In this document: positions 42,834 through 51,161 of the stretch, piece by piece | Position numbering within the stretch: position 1 is the first letter of the stretch | Layout: each line of letters opens with the position of its first letter | Assembly (NCBI GenBank): GCA_964449115.1 | Contig: CAYUXW010000010.1 | Span: forward strand, 1-60,261 | Direction: 5' to 3' | DNA: 60,261 bases | Origin: UBA1783 sp964449115 | GTDB lineage: Bacteria; Bacillota_I; Bacilli_A; Erysipelotrichales; Erysipelotrichaceae | Translations under genes and position numbers: made by a program | The notes under the pieces: model-generated | What the model was told of the DNA's origin: nothing | Database searches by the model: none | What the model saw: only the letters and a program-made list of their open reading frames with translations

Positions 42834-43826
42834 ATGAGCGGTATTTTAAAAGCATTATTTGATGTAATAATTAACCCTGGTTTCTATAATAATGTAATTG
42901 CGGTTACTCCACCTATTCTATTAGCTGCCTTAGGTTGCTCAATAGCTGCCAAAGCTAATTCTACTCAGATGGGGATGGAAGGAATTATGCTACTTTCTTC
43001 ATTTGCTGGGACTTTAGCAGCGGCTTATATAGGTGGACCAAATCCTTGGCTAGGTCTATTTGTTGGCATTGTTGTTGGCGGATTATTAGGATTCCTTGTT
43101 GCCTTTTTCAATCTCAGGTTAAAGGTTGATATTGTTTTAGTTGGGATTGCCATGAACCTGATGGGCTCAGGGGCGACAGCGTTCTTTTTGCCAATAGTTA
43201 CTCCTAACAAGGATAGAAGTTCAACAAACTCATTACAGTCAGGATTATTACCAACTATTGACTTGCCAGATTTTATTGAAAATATACCTTTTGTTGGCCA
43301 GATATTTGCCAATCAGAACATTCTGACCTACATTTCATACATTCTGATTTTTGTAGTATCATTTATGATGTTTAAAACAAAACTGGGATTAAGAATCAGG
43401 GCTGTTGGTGAAAATGCCAATGCTGCAGAGTCAGTTGGTATTTCTTCAGTAAATATCAAGACTATTGCTTTAGTCTTGTCTGGTTGTTTGGGTGGTATGG
43501 CTGGATGCTTTATGAGCAGTGTATATGTTTCATATTTTGCTAATGGTATTACTGCTGGGCGAGGATTCATTGGTTTAGCTGCTTCCAGTATGGGAGGAGC
43601 CAATCCGATTCCGACGGCTTTAACCAGTCTGCTGTTTGGTTTCTTCTATGGCTTATCTAACTTTGCCAGAACAACTGGTATTTCAGATAACCTGCTGAAG
43701 ATGTGGCCTTATCTGGCTACTTTAGTTGGTGTGGTTATTTATTCAATTGATAAGGAAAGAAAAGAAAAGAAACGTCTGGCTGGTTTGGCGGCTCTTGAAG
43801 CAGAGCATAAATTAAAAGGACATTAA
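42834..43826 (+). CDS. Nucleoside-type ABC importer permease 2
   Basis: A 330-residue second permease, 2 bases after the first. GMEGIMLLSSFAGTLAAAYIGG near the N-terminus and GLRIRAVGENANAAESVGIS (the segment contacting the ATPase) mark the BPD_transp_2 family. GGMAGCFMSSVYVSYFANGITAGRGFIGLAASSMGGANP is the well-conserved late region. It closes the importer operon, with a terminator following. Ribosome binding site GGAGGTTAAT. Confidence 0.93.
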   Translation: MSGILKALFDVIINPGFYNNVIAVTPPILLAALGCSIAAKANSTQMGMEGIMLLSSFAGTLAAAYIGGPNPWLGLFVGIVVGGLLGFLVAFFNLRLKVDIVLVGIAMNLMGSGATAFFLPIVTPNKDRSSTNSLQSGLLPTIDLPDFIENIPFVGQIFANQNILTYISYILIFVVSFMMFKTKLGLRIRAVGENANAAESVGISSVNIKTIALVLSGCLGGMAGCFMSSVYVSYFANGITAGRGFIGLAASSMGGANPIPTALTSLLFGFFYGLSNFARTTGISDNLLKMWPYLATLVGVVIYSIDKERKEKKRLAGLAALEAEHKLKGH

Positions 43827-43830
43827 AAAT

Positions 43831-43866
43831 AAAAGGACAGATTTTCAAAATTCTGTCTTTTTTTAT
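43831..43866. terminator. Bidirectional terminator between the importer and the alpha-galactosidase-like gene
   Basis: GACAGATTTT/AAAATTCTGTC forms the stem. T-runs follow on the + strand (TTTTTTT), and T-rich sequence follows on the - strand. Confidence 0.75.
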
Positions 43867-43888
43867 GGTTGCAAACAATAGAATTGAA

Positions 43889-45913
43889 TTACTTTTCTAT
43901 TAATTCAAAAACAATCGAATCAAATCTATCTAATGTTAGATGTATGAATTCGGTAAAAACAGTAGATGTATTGTTGTTTAAATCCAAAAGAATTCCAGAA
44001 TTTTGGAAATTGAAAGATTTAGGATTTAACTTATAAGTTTTAATTTCATTTTCAAAGTTGAAAATTGCACCATATGTATGATTTTCATGATGCAGATAAA
44101 AGAAACAATTATCTTCTTCAAAGGTTAATGGTAAGAAGACTTTGTTAAGTCTGGCAATTTTATTAAGGCTTTCATTATTGGCCAGTTGAATTGTTCTTTT
44201 TTTAGCTTCTTCGGTTTGTTGATTATTATCCTCTGGTCCGTAATTATCACTTAAAAGCATTATAGTTCCAGAAATAATAGAGGCATTATATCTACTTTTA
44301 GCTTCAAAGAAAGTTGAAATGCCACGATTATCAACAACTGAATTATATAAAACTGTATGATCAGGATCAGAAAACTGATACAGATAATTGTTAATCCAGA
44401 AACCATAGGTCAAAGCATTTAAAACATATTTGATATCTTCAATATGTCCAAAGGCATCACAGCAGCACCTTCGGCCATGAGCATAGTTAGAAGGGAATAG
44501 AGGAGAAATTGAAAAATCAACAAAAATTTCTCTACCAGTTTTAGCAGGATCGAGTTCTTCTTTTAGTATATTGTAGAAATAAGTTAGAGCCTGTCTTCCT
44601 GTTTTGATATTTTTATTGTATCTTTGACCTTCAAGTGCCCCATGTGATAAAAAATCAAACTTGATATAATCAAATCCCATTTCAATAACTTCTTTCAACT
44701 GCAGACGAAAATCCTTTTCCGCTTCTGGAATTGTAATATCAATTGGAAGCTTGCCATCGACAGGATGATAATTAAAGTTGTCTGGCAGTTTCAAAACTAT
44801 ATCTTTTCTGAATTTTAAAATTGAACCTTTTAAAGGCACCATGTTCATAATATCCAGATGGCACAGTGGAGACATATAGGTTCCAGCTTTTTGGCCACGT
44901 TGATGTAATTTTTTAATAATTCTTTTGAGTTTTGTTTTATTTAAACCGAAGTTAGCATCTAGATTGATATAGGTAACTTTATCACTGTCGGTGAAGTTTT
45001 TAAGCTCATTATAGAAAAAATCAGCAGTTTCTTGATAATGATCTAATGTGATATCCATAGATAACGCACTATAGGAATTCCAACCAAAAGGACTTGAACC
45101 ACTATATTTATAGATGCCATCTCTGTTTTGAGCCAGTTTACCATAGTATATTAAACCATCTCGAATATCTTTAAAGTAACCACAGACAAATCGATCTGAT
45201 TTTACTGTTTTACCAGAAAGATAACCATGATCAATACTGTCATGAGTACCACCATCAGATACACCGCTGATGCATCTAATACTTCTGGCATCGTATTCAC
45301 TGCACATTATTGCGTTTTTCCAGATGTTATTATCAATAGAACCTAAAACTAAGCCATTTAATGTTTTAGCATCAAAAACAGCACCGATATCATAACTTGT
45401 TCTACCACTTTTTAAATAGGCAGTTTCATATCTGACCCACATGTCATTATCATAGGGACAGAGAAACATTTTTGTTTCTAAGCTGGAAAATAATGGTAAA
45501 CACAAATCAGAAGGGTAGCCAAAATCCATGGGAACTAAATAGTTTGTTTCTGTTTCTTTTTCTTCATCCATTACTTCTAACTGACAGATAAAGAAAGGAT
45601 TGCTGCTATCGGTAATCAGATGCTGGATAAAAGTAATGTTATTTTCGTAATAGCATAAAGCAATAGTATATCCTTTTTTTGTAGCAGCGATTCTATAAGA
45701 GGTCTTTTTAGCTGTTTTAGAAGAAAAGTATCTTCCATCTTTTGTTTTGCCACTGGCAAAAAACCAGTTGATATTTGTTCCATCTAGTTTATACATCACA
45801 GCATTGTTATCGTAAAAATCAAAGGAAACACGACCACAATCAAAACTATGAACAACTTTTGGCTGTTTGACAATTTGTTTTTTAATGATTTCAGTAACGT
45901 TAAAATCTATCAT
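43889..45913 (-). CDS. Alpha-galactosidase-like glycoside hydrolase (GH27/GH36/clan GH-D type)
   Basis: A 674-residue enzyme without a signal peptide, so probably acting on sugars inside the cell. An N-terminal beta-sandwich region (about 1-260) precedes a TIM barrel that opens with PFGWNSYSALS (275-285). FDYIKFDF gives D420 as candidate nucleophile. RRCCCDAFG (481-489) gives D486 as candidate acid/base, followed by FSDPDH (515-520), like the DPD motif of this clan. A C-terminal beta domain follows. Three consecutive cysteines beside the acid/base are unusual. It is transcribed divergently from an MFS transporter, which may bring in the substrate. The exact substrate is uncertain. Confidence 0.75.
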   Translation of the reverse strand: MIDFNVTEIIKKQIVKQPKVVHSFDCGRVSFDFYDNNAVMYKLDGTNINWFFASGKTKDGRYFSSKTAKKTSYRIAATKKGYTIALCYYENNITFIQHLITDSSNPFFICQLEVMDEEKETETNYLVPMDFGYPSDLCLPLFSSLETKMFLCPYDNDMWVRYETAYLKSGRTSYDIGAVFDAKTLNGLVLGSIDNNIWKNAIMCSEYDARSIRCISGVSDGGTHDSIDHGYLSGKTVKSDRFVCGYFKDIRDGLIYYGKLAQNRDGIYKYSGSSPFGWNSYSALSMDITLDHYQETADFFYNELKNFTDSDKVTYINLDANFGLNKTKLKRIIKKLHQRGQKAGTYMSPLCHLDIMNMVPLKGSILKFRKDIVLKLPDNFNYHPVDGKLPIDITIPEAEKDFRLQLKEVIEMGFDYIKFDFLSHGALEGQRYNKNIKTGRQALTYFYNILKEELDPAKTGREIFVDFSISPLFPSNYAHGRRCCCDAFGHIEDIKYVLNALTYGFWINNYLYQFSDPDHTVLYNSVVDNRGISTFFEAKSRYNASIISGTIMLLSDNYGPEDNNQQTEEAKKRTIQLANNESLNKIARLNKVFLPLTFEEDNCFFYLHHENHTYGAIFNFENEIKTYKLNPKSFNFQNSGILLDLNNNTSTVFTEFIHLTLDRFDSIVFELIEK

Positions 45914-45934
45914 AAAAGTTCCTCTAATACCAAC

Positions 45935-45968
45935 ATTATCTAATAAACAGGGCTGGTAAACAAGTTTA
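45935..45968 (-). promoter_or_regulatory. Promoter and operator candidate of the alpha-galactosidase-like gene
   Basis: On the - strand, TTGTTT (45958-45963), 17 bases, GATAAT (45935-45940). The inverted repeat TAAAC-AA-GTTTA (45957-45968) overlaps the -35 and resembles a LacI/GalR-family site. On the other strand, TATAAT at 46006-46011 serves the MFS gene. Confidence 0.5.
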
Positions 45969-46039
45969 TTTTATTAATTGAACAACCAAACGACCTTTAA
46001 AGATGTATAATAGTGATAGTTATAAAGTGGAGATAGAAT

Positions 46040-47488
46040 ATGAGAAATGAATCAATAGATGCTTTTTCTAAAAGAAAACTGAGAGAAGCTGCTGAGCTGT
46101 CTAAATTGGAATTAGCCCAAAGGTATCATCAGGGTAAATACTATTTAGTTTTTTTAGTAGTAGTTTTGACCATTATTTACGTTGTTGATGAGATAACATC
46201 ATCAATGACCAGTGCAATGCAGCCGTACGCAATTATTGACCTGTATAATTTAAAAGGAGTAACTGATGCTGGCTATGCTGCTTCGCTGGCTAATTTAACA
46301 GCCATTACCGCTCCAGCTATGGCAATATTGATGATTTCACCTTTTTATAAATCATTAGCTGACAAGTATGGCAGAAAGCTGTTTTTAATTTTAAATACTT
46401 TAGGAATGGGATTTGGTTTATTTGTAGCCTGTATTGCTCCTAATCCTTTAGTCTATGCCTTGGCATTTATGCTTATTACATTTTTTACACCTAATGATGT
46501 TCAGGTCATGTACATTATTGAATGTGCTCCGATAAAACATCGTGCAAAACTCTGTTCAATAACTAAAGCTATTGCTTTGGTTTCCTGTTCTCTTATTGGC
46601 GTCTTCAGAAGCTGGTTTTATAATCCAGAAATTGTATCCAGCTGGAGATATGTTTACTATATTCCAGTAATTATTGCTTTAGTTGTGGGAGTGGGATCAA
46701 TCTTTTTTGTCCATGAAACACCAGTATATACAGCTAAAAGATTAGAGTATCTAAGAAAAACTGATGAGCAAAGACAAAGCGAAAGATTTGAAAAGGAACT
46801 ATTGGAAAAACAGCAGAAGCAAAAAGAAAAACAAAGTGGAGGAGTAATAAAGGCGATTAAATATATTTTCTCTAATAAACAGACTAGAAATATTACGATA
46901 GCTGCGGTAATCTTCAGTGCTTCAACAAGTGTTACCTATTATTACACAACCATCCTGCAGGCCGGGGTAGAAACCAATGTTCTAACCAATTCTAACCTGG
47001 ATTTCATTTATGTCTTGTTCCCATTTATTAATGGTTTAATTACTTTTATTGGTGGATTTATTAACGACCATATTGGAAGAAAGAGGTCTTGTCTGGTATT
47101 TGGCGCTATGGCAGCACTGGGATTGACAATCTTTGTATTGGGAGCTAAGTTTGGCTTTTCACAGGTGGTTATTGGTTGTGCCTATGGTTTGTTTATCGGT
47201 GGTTTATGGTCAATTTCGGATACTTTATATCTGGTTATGCCAGCAGAAAGTACGCCAACAGATTTAAGAGCTTCAGTAATGGGATTTATGAGTTTGCTGG
47301 GGGCTCTGGGCACAATACTTTCAATTGTTATTGTTGTTATTGGTCAACTATTTGTTGGAGCTGAAAATCTGGGGATATTATGTATTTGTATTTGTCTGCC
47401 ATTTATGGTTTTAGGCCTGTATTTATTGGTAACAAGAGTACAGGAAACCAAAGGGGTAGATTTGACTGCTATTGAGGAGCAAAACTAA
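46040..47488 (+). CDS. Major facilitator superfamily transporter
   Basis: A 482-residue permease with twelve predicted helices and a long charged central loop (about 235-275, rich in Glu, Lys and Gln). After helix 2 comes KSLADKYGRKLFL, the MFS motif A; the repeat in the second half is GGFINDHIGRKRS. YIIECAPIKHRAK resembles the segment after helix 4 in sugar porters. A polar 35-residue N-terminus precedes helix 1. Divergence from the glycosidase gene suggests import of a galactoside or other sugar, which is inference. Confidence 0.88.
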   Translation: MRNESIDAFSKRKLREAAELSKLELAQRYHQGKYYLVFLVVVLTIIYVVDEITSSMTSAMQPYAIIDLYNLKGVTDAGYAASLANLTAITAPAMAILMISPFYKSLADKYGRKLFLILNTLGMGFGLFVACIAPNPLVYALAFMLITFFTPNDVQVMYIIECAPIKHRAKLCSITKAIALVSCSLIGVFRSWFYNPEIVSSWRYVYYIPVIIALVVGVGSIFFVHETPVYTAKRLEYLRKTDEQRQSERFEKELLEKQQKQKEKQSGGVIKAIKYIFSNKQTRNITIAAVIFSASTSVTYYYTTILQAGVETNVLTNSNLDFIYVLFPFINGLITFIGGFINDHIGRKRSCLVFGAMAALGLTIFVLGAKFGFSQVVIGCAYGLFIGGLWSISDTLYLVMPAESTPTDLRASVMGFMSLLGALGTILSIVIVVIGQLFVGAENLGILCICICLPFMVLGLYLLVTRVQETKGVDLTAIEEQN

Positions 47489-47583
47489 AAAAATAGTTTC
47501 TATCATTTAAAACATAGTTTTATTTGAAAGATTTTAAGATATCGATTATATTAGTGGTGAAAAGAGGGCTAAATTGAGCATTC

Positions 47584-47612
47584 TTGACATAAATCCAGAG
47601 AAAGATTATGAT
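47584..47612 (+). promoter_or_regulatory. Promoter of the CorC/CNNM-type gene
   Basis: Perfect TTGACA (47584-47589), 17 bases, TATGAT (47607-47612). This places the start of transcription near 47619, ruling out an in-frame ATG at 47608 as the protein start. Confidence 0.7.
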
Positions 47613-47655
47613 ACTATGTATTATATGGATAAAAGAGGGAGTGATATTTAACCAT

Positions 47656-49047
47656 ATGGACGATCGATTGTGTCGCTTGATAAATTTTGCAGCCAATAGC
47701 ACAGCTGTAACAACTTTAGAAGATAGAGAATCTATTTTCGGATATATTATATTATTAATTGTCTTAATTGCGCTTAATGCTTTTTTTGCCGCTAGTGAGC
47801 TGGCGATAGTTTCATTTAATGATGCTAAACTGGAAAAGCTGGCTAATGAAGGAAATAAAAAAGCTAAAGCTTTATATAACTTAACAGTCAAACCAACAAA
47901 ATTTTTATCAACAATTCAGATTGGTGTTACACTGTCTGGATTTCTTTCAAGTGCTGTAGCAGCCGATACCTTTGCTGATTATATTGTTTACTGGATGAGG
48001 GATGTGCAGGTTTCTTCTTCAACGGTAAGATTGGTCAGTATTTTTGTTATTACCCTGCTGTTGTCTTTTGTAACCTTGGTTTTTGGAGAATTGTTGCCAA
48101 AACGAATTGCGATGAAAGATCCAGAGAAGATTTCTTTTGCGGTAGTGGGACCAATTTCTTTCTTCTATAAATTTTTAAAGCCACTGGTATGGATAGTTTC
48201 TAAAACAGTTGATTCAATTGCCAAGAGTTTAGGAATTAAGGAAAGCGATGGTCAGCAGGAATTTACTGAAGAAGAAATTAGAATAATGGTAGATGCCGGT
48301 ACAGAAAAAGGATTTATCGAAGATGATGAAAAAGATATGATTAATAACATCTTTGATTTTAATGACAGAACAGTTGGGGAAATAATGACCCATAGAACGG
48401 ATATGGTTTCTTTTTCAATCGATGCTGATTTGGAAACCGTTGTAAAGACTTTTTTAGAAACAGGTTATTCAAGAATTCCTGTTTATGATGAGAATATTGA
48501 CGATATTGAAGGCATTATCTATATAAAAGACCTTTTAAAGCTTTTGGCTAACGACAATAAGCAGAAATTTAAAATTTCAGACTATCTAAGAAAAGTTCTG
48601 TTTGTTTATGAAAATATGATGTGTGATGAATTGTTACCGCTATTTCAAAAACAGAAAGTTCATATCGCTATTGTTTTAGATGAATATGGTGGAACTTATG
48701 GCATTATAACAATGGAAGACTTATTGGAATACATTGTTGGTAATATTCAGGATGAATACGATAATGAAGAGGAAGAGATTACCGAAATAAAAGAAAATCA
48801 CTATATTGTCGATGGAGCAGCTATAATCGATGATGTCAGTAAGATGATTAAGGTTAATTTAGATGATACTAATAATGATACAATTGGTGGTCTGGTTATG
48901 GATTTATTAGGCTATGTTCCAGAAATAGATGAAAAGCCATCAGTCACATTAAATAATGTGACCTTTACTATTGCTGAAATGGATGATCAATCAATTGAAA
49001 AAATTGAAATCGTTGTTGATAGGAGTAAAGAAGTTGAAGATGCTTAA
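47656..49047 (+). CDS. Hemolysin-C/CorC family membrane protein (DUF21-CBS-CorC)
   Basis: A 463-residue protein of the CNNM/CorC type, linked to magnesium or other divalent-cation efflux. A DUF21 membrane domain (about 25-200) includes NAFFAASELAIVSF and LVFGELLPKRIAMKDPEK. A CBS pair follows, with MTHRTDMVSFSIDADLETV and ILIAIVLDEYGGTYGIITMEDLLE-like sequence. A C-terminal CorC/HlyC domain starts near VDGAAIIDDVSKMI. GAGGGAG lies 15 bases before the ATG at 47656, rather far, so the exact start is uncertain. It overlaps the next gene. Confidence 0.88.
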   Translation: MDDRLCRLINFAANSTAVTTLEDRESIFGYIILLIVLIALNAFFAASELAIVSFNDAKLEKLANEGNKKAKALYNLTVKPTKFLSTIQIGVTLSGFLSSAVAADTFADYIVYWMRDVQVSSSTVRLVSIFVITLLLSFVTLVFGELLPKRIAMKDPEKISFAVVGPISFFYKFLKPLVWIVSKTVDSIAKSLGIKESDGQQEFTEEEIRIMVDAGTEKGFIEDDEKDMINNIFDFNDRTVGEIMTHRTDMVSFSIDADLETVVKTFLETGYSRIPVYDENIDDIEGIIYIKDLLKLLANDNKQKFKISDYLRKVLFVYENMMCDELLPLFQKQKVHIAIVLDEYGGTYGIITMEDLLEYIVGNIQDEYDNEEEEITEIKENHYIVDGAAIIDDVSKMIKVNLDDTNNDTIGGLVMDLLGYVPEIDEKPSVTLNNVTFTIAEMDDQSIEKIEIVVDRSKEVEDA

Positions 49048-49465
49048 ATTTGTAAAGAAAATTAACATATCAGCAGCAGATTTTTATAACGCCATATTAT
49101 TGTCATTGGTTCAGGATGTCAAAAAGGCAACGGGGAAAACTATTTCTGTTGCAGACTTGGAATATGGATATAAATGCCAGAGCCGAGTTAAAAGACGTGG
49201 TAAAGTGGTTGAAAGTAAAATTAATATTGGTAGACCAGTTCTAAATAAAGAAATTGTGACAACAATAACTGTACAGCAATCAACTTATGAGATGAAGTAT
49301 ACCATTGAAGAGTTGTCGGAAAACTCAATCAGGGTAACTCATATTCAAACTGGCAGTGTTTCAGATAATTTCTTAAATAGGATATTGTTTAAAAATAAAA
49401 CAAATAGAAGTTTTAAAGAGATTGAAAAAAAATTAAAACAGGCAAAAAAGGAAACTGAAAAATAG
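49034..49465 (+). CDS. DUF3284-type protein
   Basis: A roughly 143-residue protein of unknown function. The segment KFVKKINISAADFYNAILLSLVQDVKKATG and the following beta-rich part (ITVQQSTYEMKYTIEELSENSIRVTH) fit DUF3284, a small cytoplasmic alpha/beta domain found in Firmicutes. Its tail is strongly basic (LKQAKKETEK). Two starts compete: TTG at 49034, 8 bases after AGGAG, and ATG at 49040, 14 bases after it. I list the first for its spacing. It overlaps the CorC gene, so the two are probably co-translated. Confidence 0.7.
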   Translation: MKMLKFVKKINISAADFYNAILLSLVQDVKKATGKTISVADLEYGYKCQSRVKRRGKVVESKINIGRPVLNKEIVTTITVQQSTYEMKYTIEELSENSIRVTHIQTGSVSDNFLNRILFKNKTNRSFKEIEKKLKQAKKETEK

Positions 49466-49478
49466 GTTTCTTTTTTTA
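49444..49478 (+). terminator. Terminator after the DUF3284 gene
   Basis: GAAACT/GGTTTC stem extended by an A/T part with one bulge, followed by TTTTTTT; it overlaps the stop codon. Confidence 0.65.
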
Positions 49479-49510
49479 AACTTTATTATAAAAGCATTAA
49501 TTAAATACTA

Positions 49511-49516
49511 TATAAT
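49511..49516 (+). promoter_or_regulatory. -10 element upstream of the broken gene
   Basis: A perfect TATAAT 23 bases before the ATG at 49540, without a clear -35. AGGGAG serves as ribosome binding site. Confidence 0.4.
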
Positions 49517-49539
49517 ATTTATTAGGGAGAACAAATACT

Positions 49540-50370
49540 ATGAGGGAAAAAATAATAGTGCTGATTTTTTCATTCCTGTTGTTGGTCTTTACCATATCAA
49601 TTAAAGCGGAAGCTGCACCTGCTGATATGAAGCAGGAAATATTGAAACAGTGGGATTTTTTAGTTTCGTTTATGGAGATGGAATATTCTGCTGATTTTTC
49701 TGAAGTAGAGAAGATAAAGGATTGTGAAATATCAGATGGTATCAGATATCTGACTGTTGATGTTTCGTTACTATTGGAAAAAGAAGTGAATACTTTAAAG
49801 TAACTTGAAAAAGTATCAACAACGAAAGAATATCTATTTTATACCAGATACGATTTAAAAGGGATCATGCTGATAGAAATGTATGATGATAATGGTATCT
49901 ATTCTTTTGGCAGAATAGGAGGGAAAGCCAATGCCTTTAATGACGCCCTGATTTTGATGAGTAAACTTACAAAAGAAAACTGTTTTAATCTTTATCGTGT
50001 TTCTATGAATGATTATCTACTTTCGTATGATGATGGAACTAAAGAGTATATAATTCCTTTTTCTCAGACTGAGAAATTGCTTTCAGAGTATTATGAGGTT
50101 GAAAAATTAAATCAATTACCAACGGTTGAAGATTATTTAAAACTTCAAAAAGAAAAATTGATCGAAATAAAAGCGGAAATTGAAGAATATCAGAAAATAT
50201 ATCCTGATGATCTGATGTATGGTATTGATTACTATGTTGAACTATTACCGAAAAAGAGCAATGCTTTTCTTAAGTATGGATTAATTATTGCCCCTGTAGT
50301 TAAAATTTTATCAGGGTATATGTTTTATAAAGGCAAGAAAAAGCCTAATGGCAAACAGCGCTATGGTTAA
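49540..50370 (+). pseudogene. Exported membrane protein gene interrupted by an in-frame TAA
   Basis: One reading frame of 277 codons is broken only by a TAA at 49801-49803 (codon 88). The bases from 49804 to 49866 stay open in the same frame and join a second open stretch of 167 codons, so this is a point nonsense change rather than a frameshift. The first part has a signal peptide (ending near IKAEAAPAD). The end has one membrane helix (about LKYGLIIAPVVKILSGYMF) and a basic tail. The family is not recognised. Either the strain has lost the gene, or the stop is read through, or it is a sequencing error. Promoter and ribosome binding site look intact. Confidence 0.8.
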
Positions 50371-50425
50371 TTTTTATGTTTTGTAATAGTGATATGTTAA
50401 AATAATAATAAGGATAGGGGTAATT

Positions 50426-50962
50426 ATGAATTATAAAGCTGAAATAATGAATGAAGAGGACATGAATAGAACCTTGAAAAGATTGGCACATCAGATTATT
50501 GAAAAAAATGGTGGGGTAGATGAGCTGTGTCTGATAGGTATAAAAACCAGAGGTGTACCTCTAGCAAAAAGAATTGCTAAAAACATTGAGATGTTTGAAA
50601 ACAAAAAAATATATGTCGGTCAGCTGGACATCACTTTGTATCGTGATGATTTAAGTAAAATTAATATTGACCCAATAATCAACAAGACAGATGTGCCTTT
50701 TTCAATTGAAGATAAAATCGTCGTTTTAGTTGATGATGTGATATTTACAGGCAGAACTGCCAGAGCAGCACTTGATGCTCTGGTTGAACTGGGAAGACCT
50801 TCTAAAATACAGCTCTGTGAATTGATAGATAGAGGACATACTGAACTTCCTATTAAAGCTAATTTTGTCGGCAAAAATATACCAACTGCCAGAAATGAAG
50901 TTGTCAGTGTAAAAGTCAAGGAAATTGATGGGGAAGACATTGTGGTAATTAAAGAAAGATAA
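50426..50962 (+). CDS. pyrR: PyrR bifunctional regulator / uracil phosphoribosyltransferase
   Basis: A 178-residue PRTase-fold protein. In Firmicutes PyrR binds pyr mRNA to control pyrimidine genes and also converts uracil to UMP. The PRPP loop VVLVDDVIFTGRTARAALDAL is intact, as are GIKTRGVPLAKRIA and the VGQLDITLYRDDL segment. The size is normal. No pyrimidine biosynthesis gene follows; a terminator comes within 30 bases, so it is an orphan copy whose RNA targets must be elsewhere, or it works mainly as the enzyme. No PyrR binding loop is evident in its short leader. Ribosome binding site AGGATAGGGG. Confidence 0.95.
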   Translation: MNYKAEIMNEEDMNRTLKRLAHQIIEKNGGVDELCLIGIKTRGVPLAKRIAKNIEMFENKKIYVGQLDITLYRDDLSKINIDPIINKTDVPFSIEDKIVVLVDDVIFTGRTARAALDALVELGRPSKIQLCELIDRGHTELPIKANFVGKNIPTARNEVVSVKVKEIDGEDIVVIKER

Positions 50963-50991
50963 TCCTTTGTTTAACAAATAATTTGAATAAT

Positions 50992-51014
50992 AGACCAGTC
51001 AGTTGGTCTTTTTC
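50992..51014 (+). terminator. Terminator after pyrR
   Basis: AGACCA/TGGTCT stem, 6-base loop, then TTTTTCTT. Confidence 0.8.
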
Positions 51015-51121
51015 TTAGGTTTATAATATCAATGAAAATATTTTCATTAATTTGTAAGCAAATTGAAAATAATATGGCAGGTTACTTGCAAAAGTGAAAT
51101 TTATGTGAAATAATAGTACTG

Positions 51122-51150
51122 TAGAGTTTTTGTTTGAACTCTAAGAAGGG
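51122..51150 (+). promoter_or_regulatory. Leader stem-loop and ribosome binding site of oppA
   Basis: TAGAGTT (51122-51128) pairs with AACTCTA (51137-51143), immediately before AAGGGAG. Such a 5' stem can protect the mRNA of an abundant protein. A weak promoter candidate, TTGCAA (51086-51091) and AATAAT (51109-51114), lies upstream. Confidence 0.45.
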
Positions 51151-51161
51151 AGAAATTTTTA

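Noticed and set aside
42900..43700. Open frames on the - strand inside the nucleoside permease and ABC genes
   Set aside because: They are antisense shadows of well-conserved genes, without ribosome binding sites or recognisable products.
47482..47499. Terminator after the MFS gene
   Set aside because: AAACTA/TAGTTT around six A residues is a weak all-AT stem overlapping the stop codon and lacks a clean T-run.
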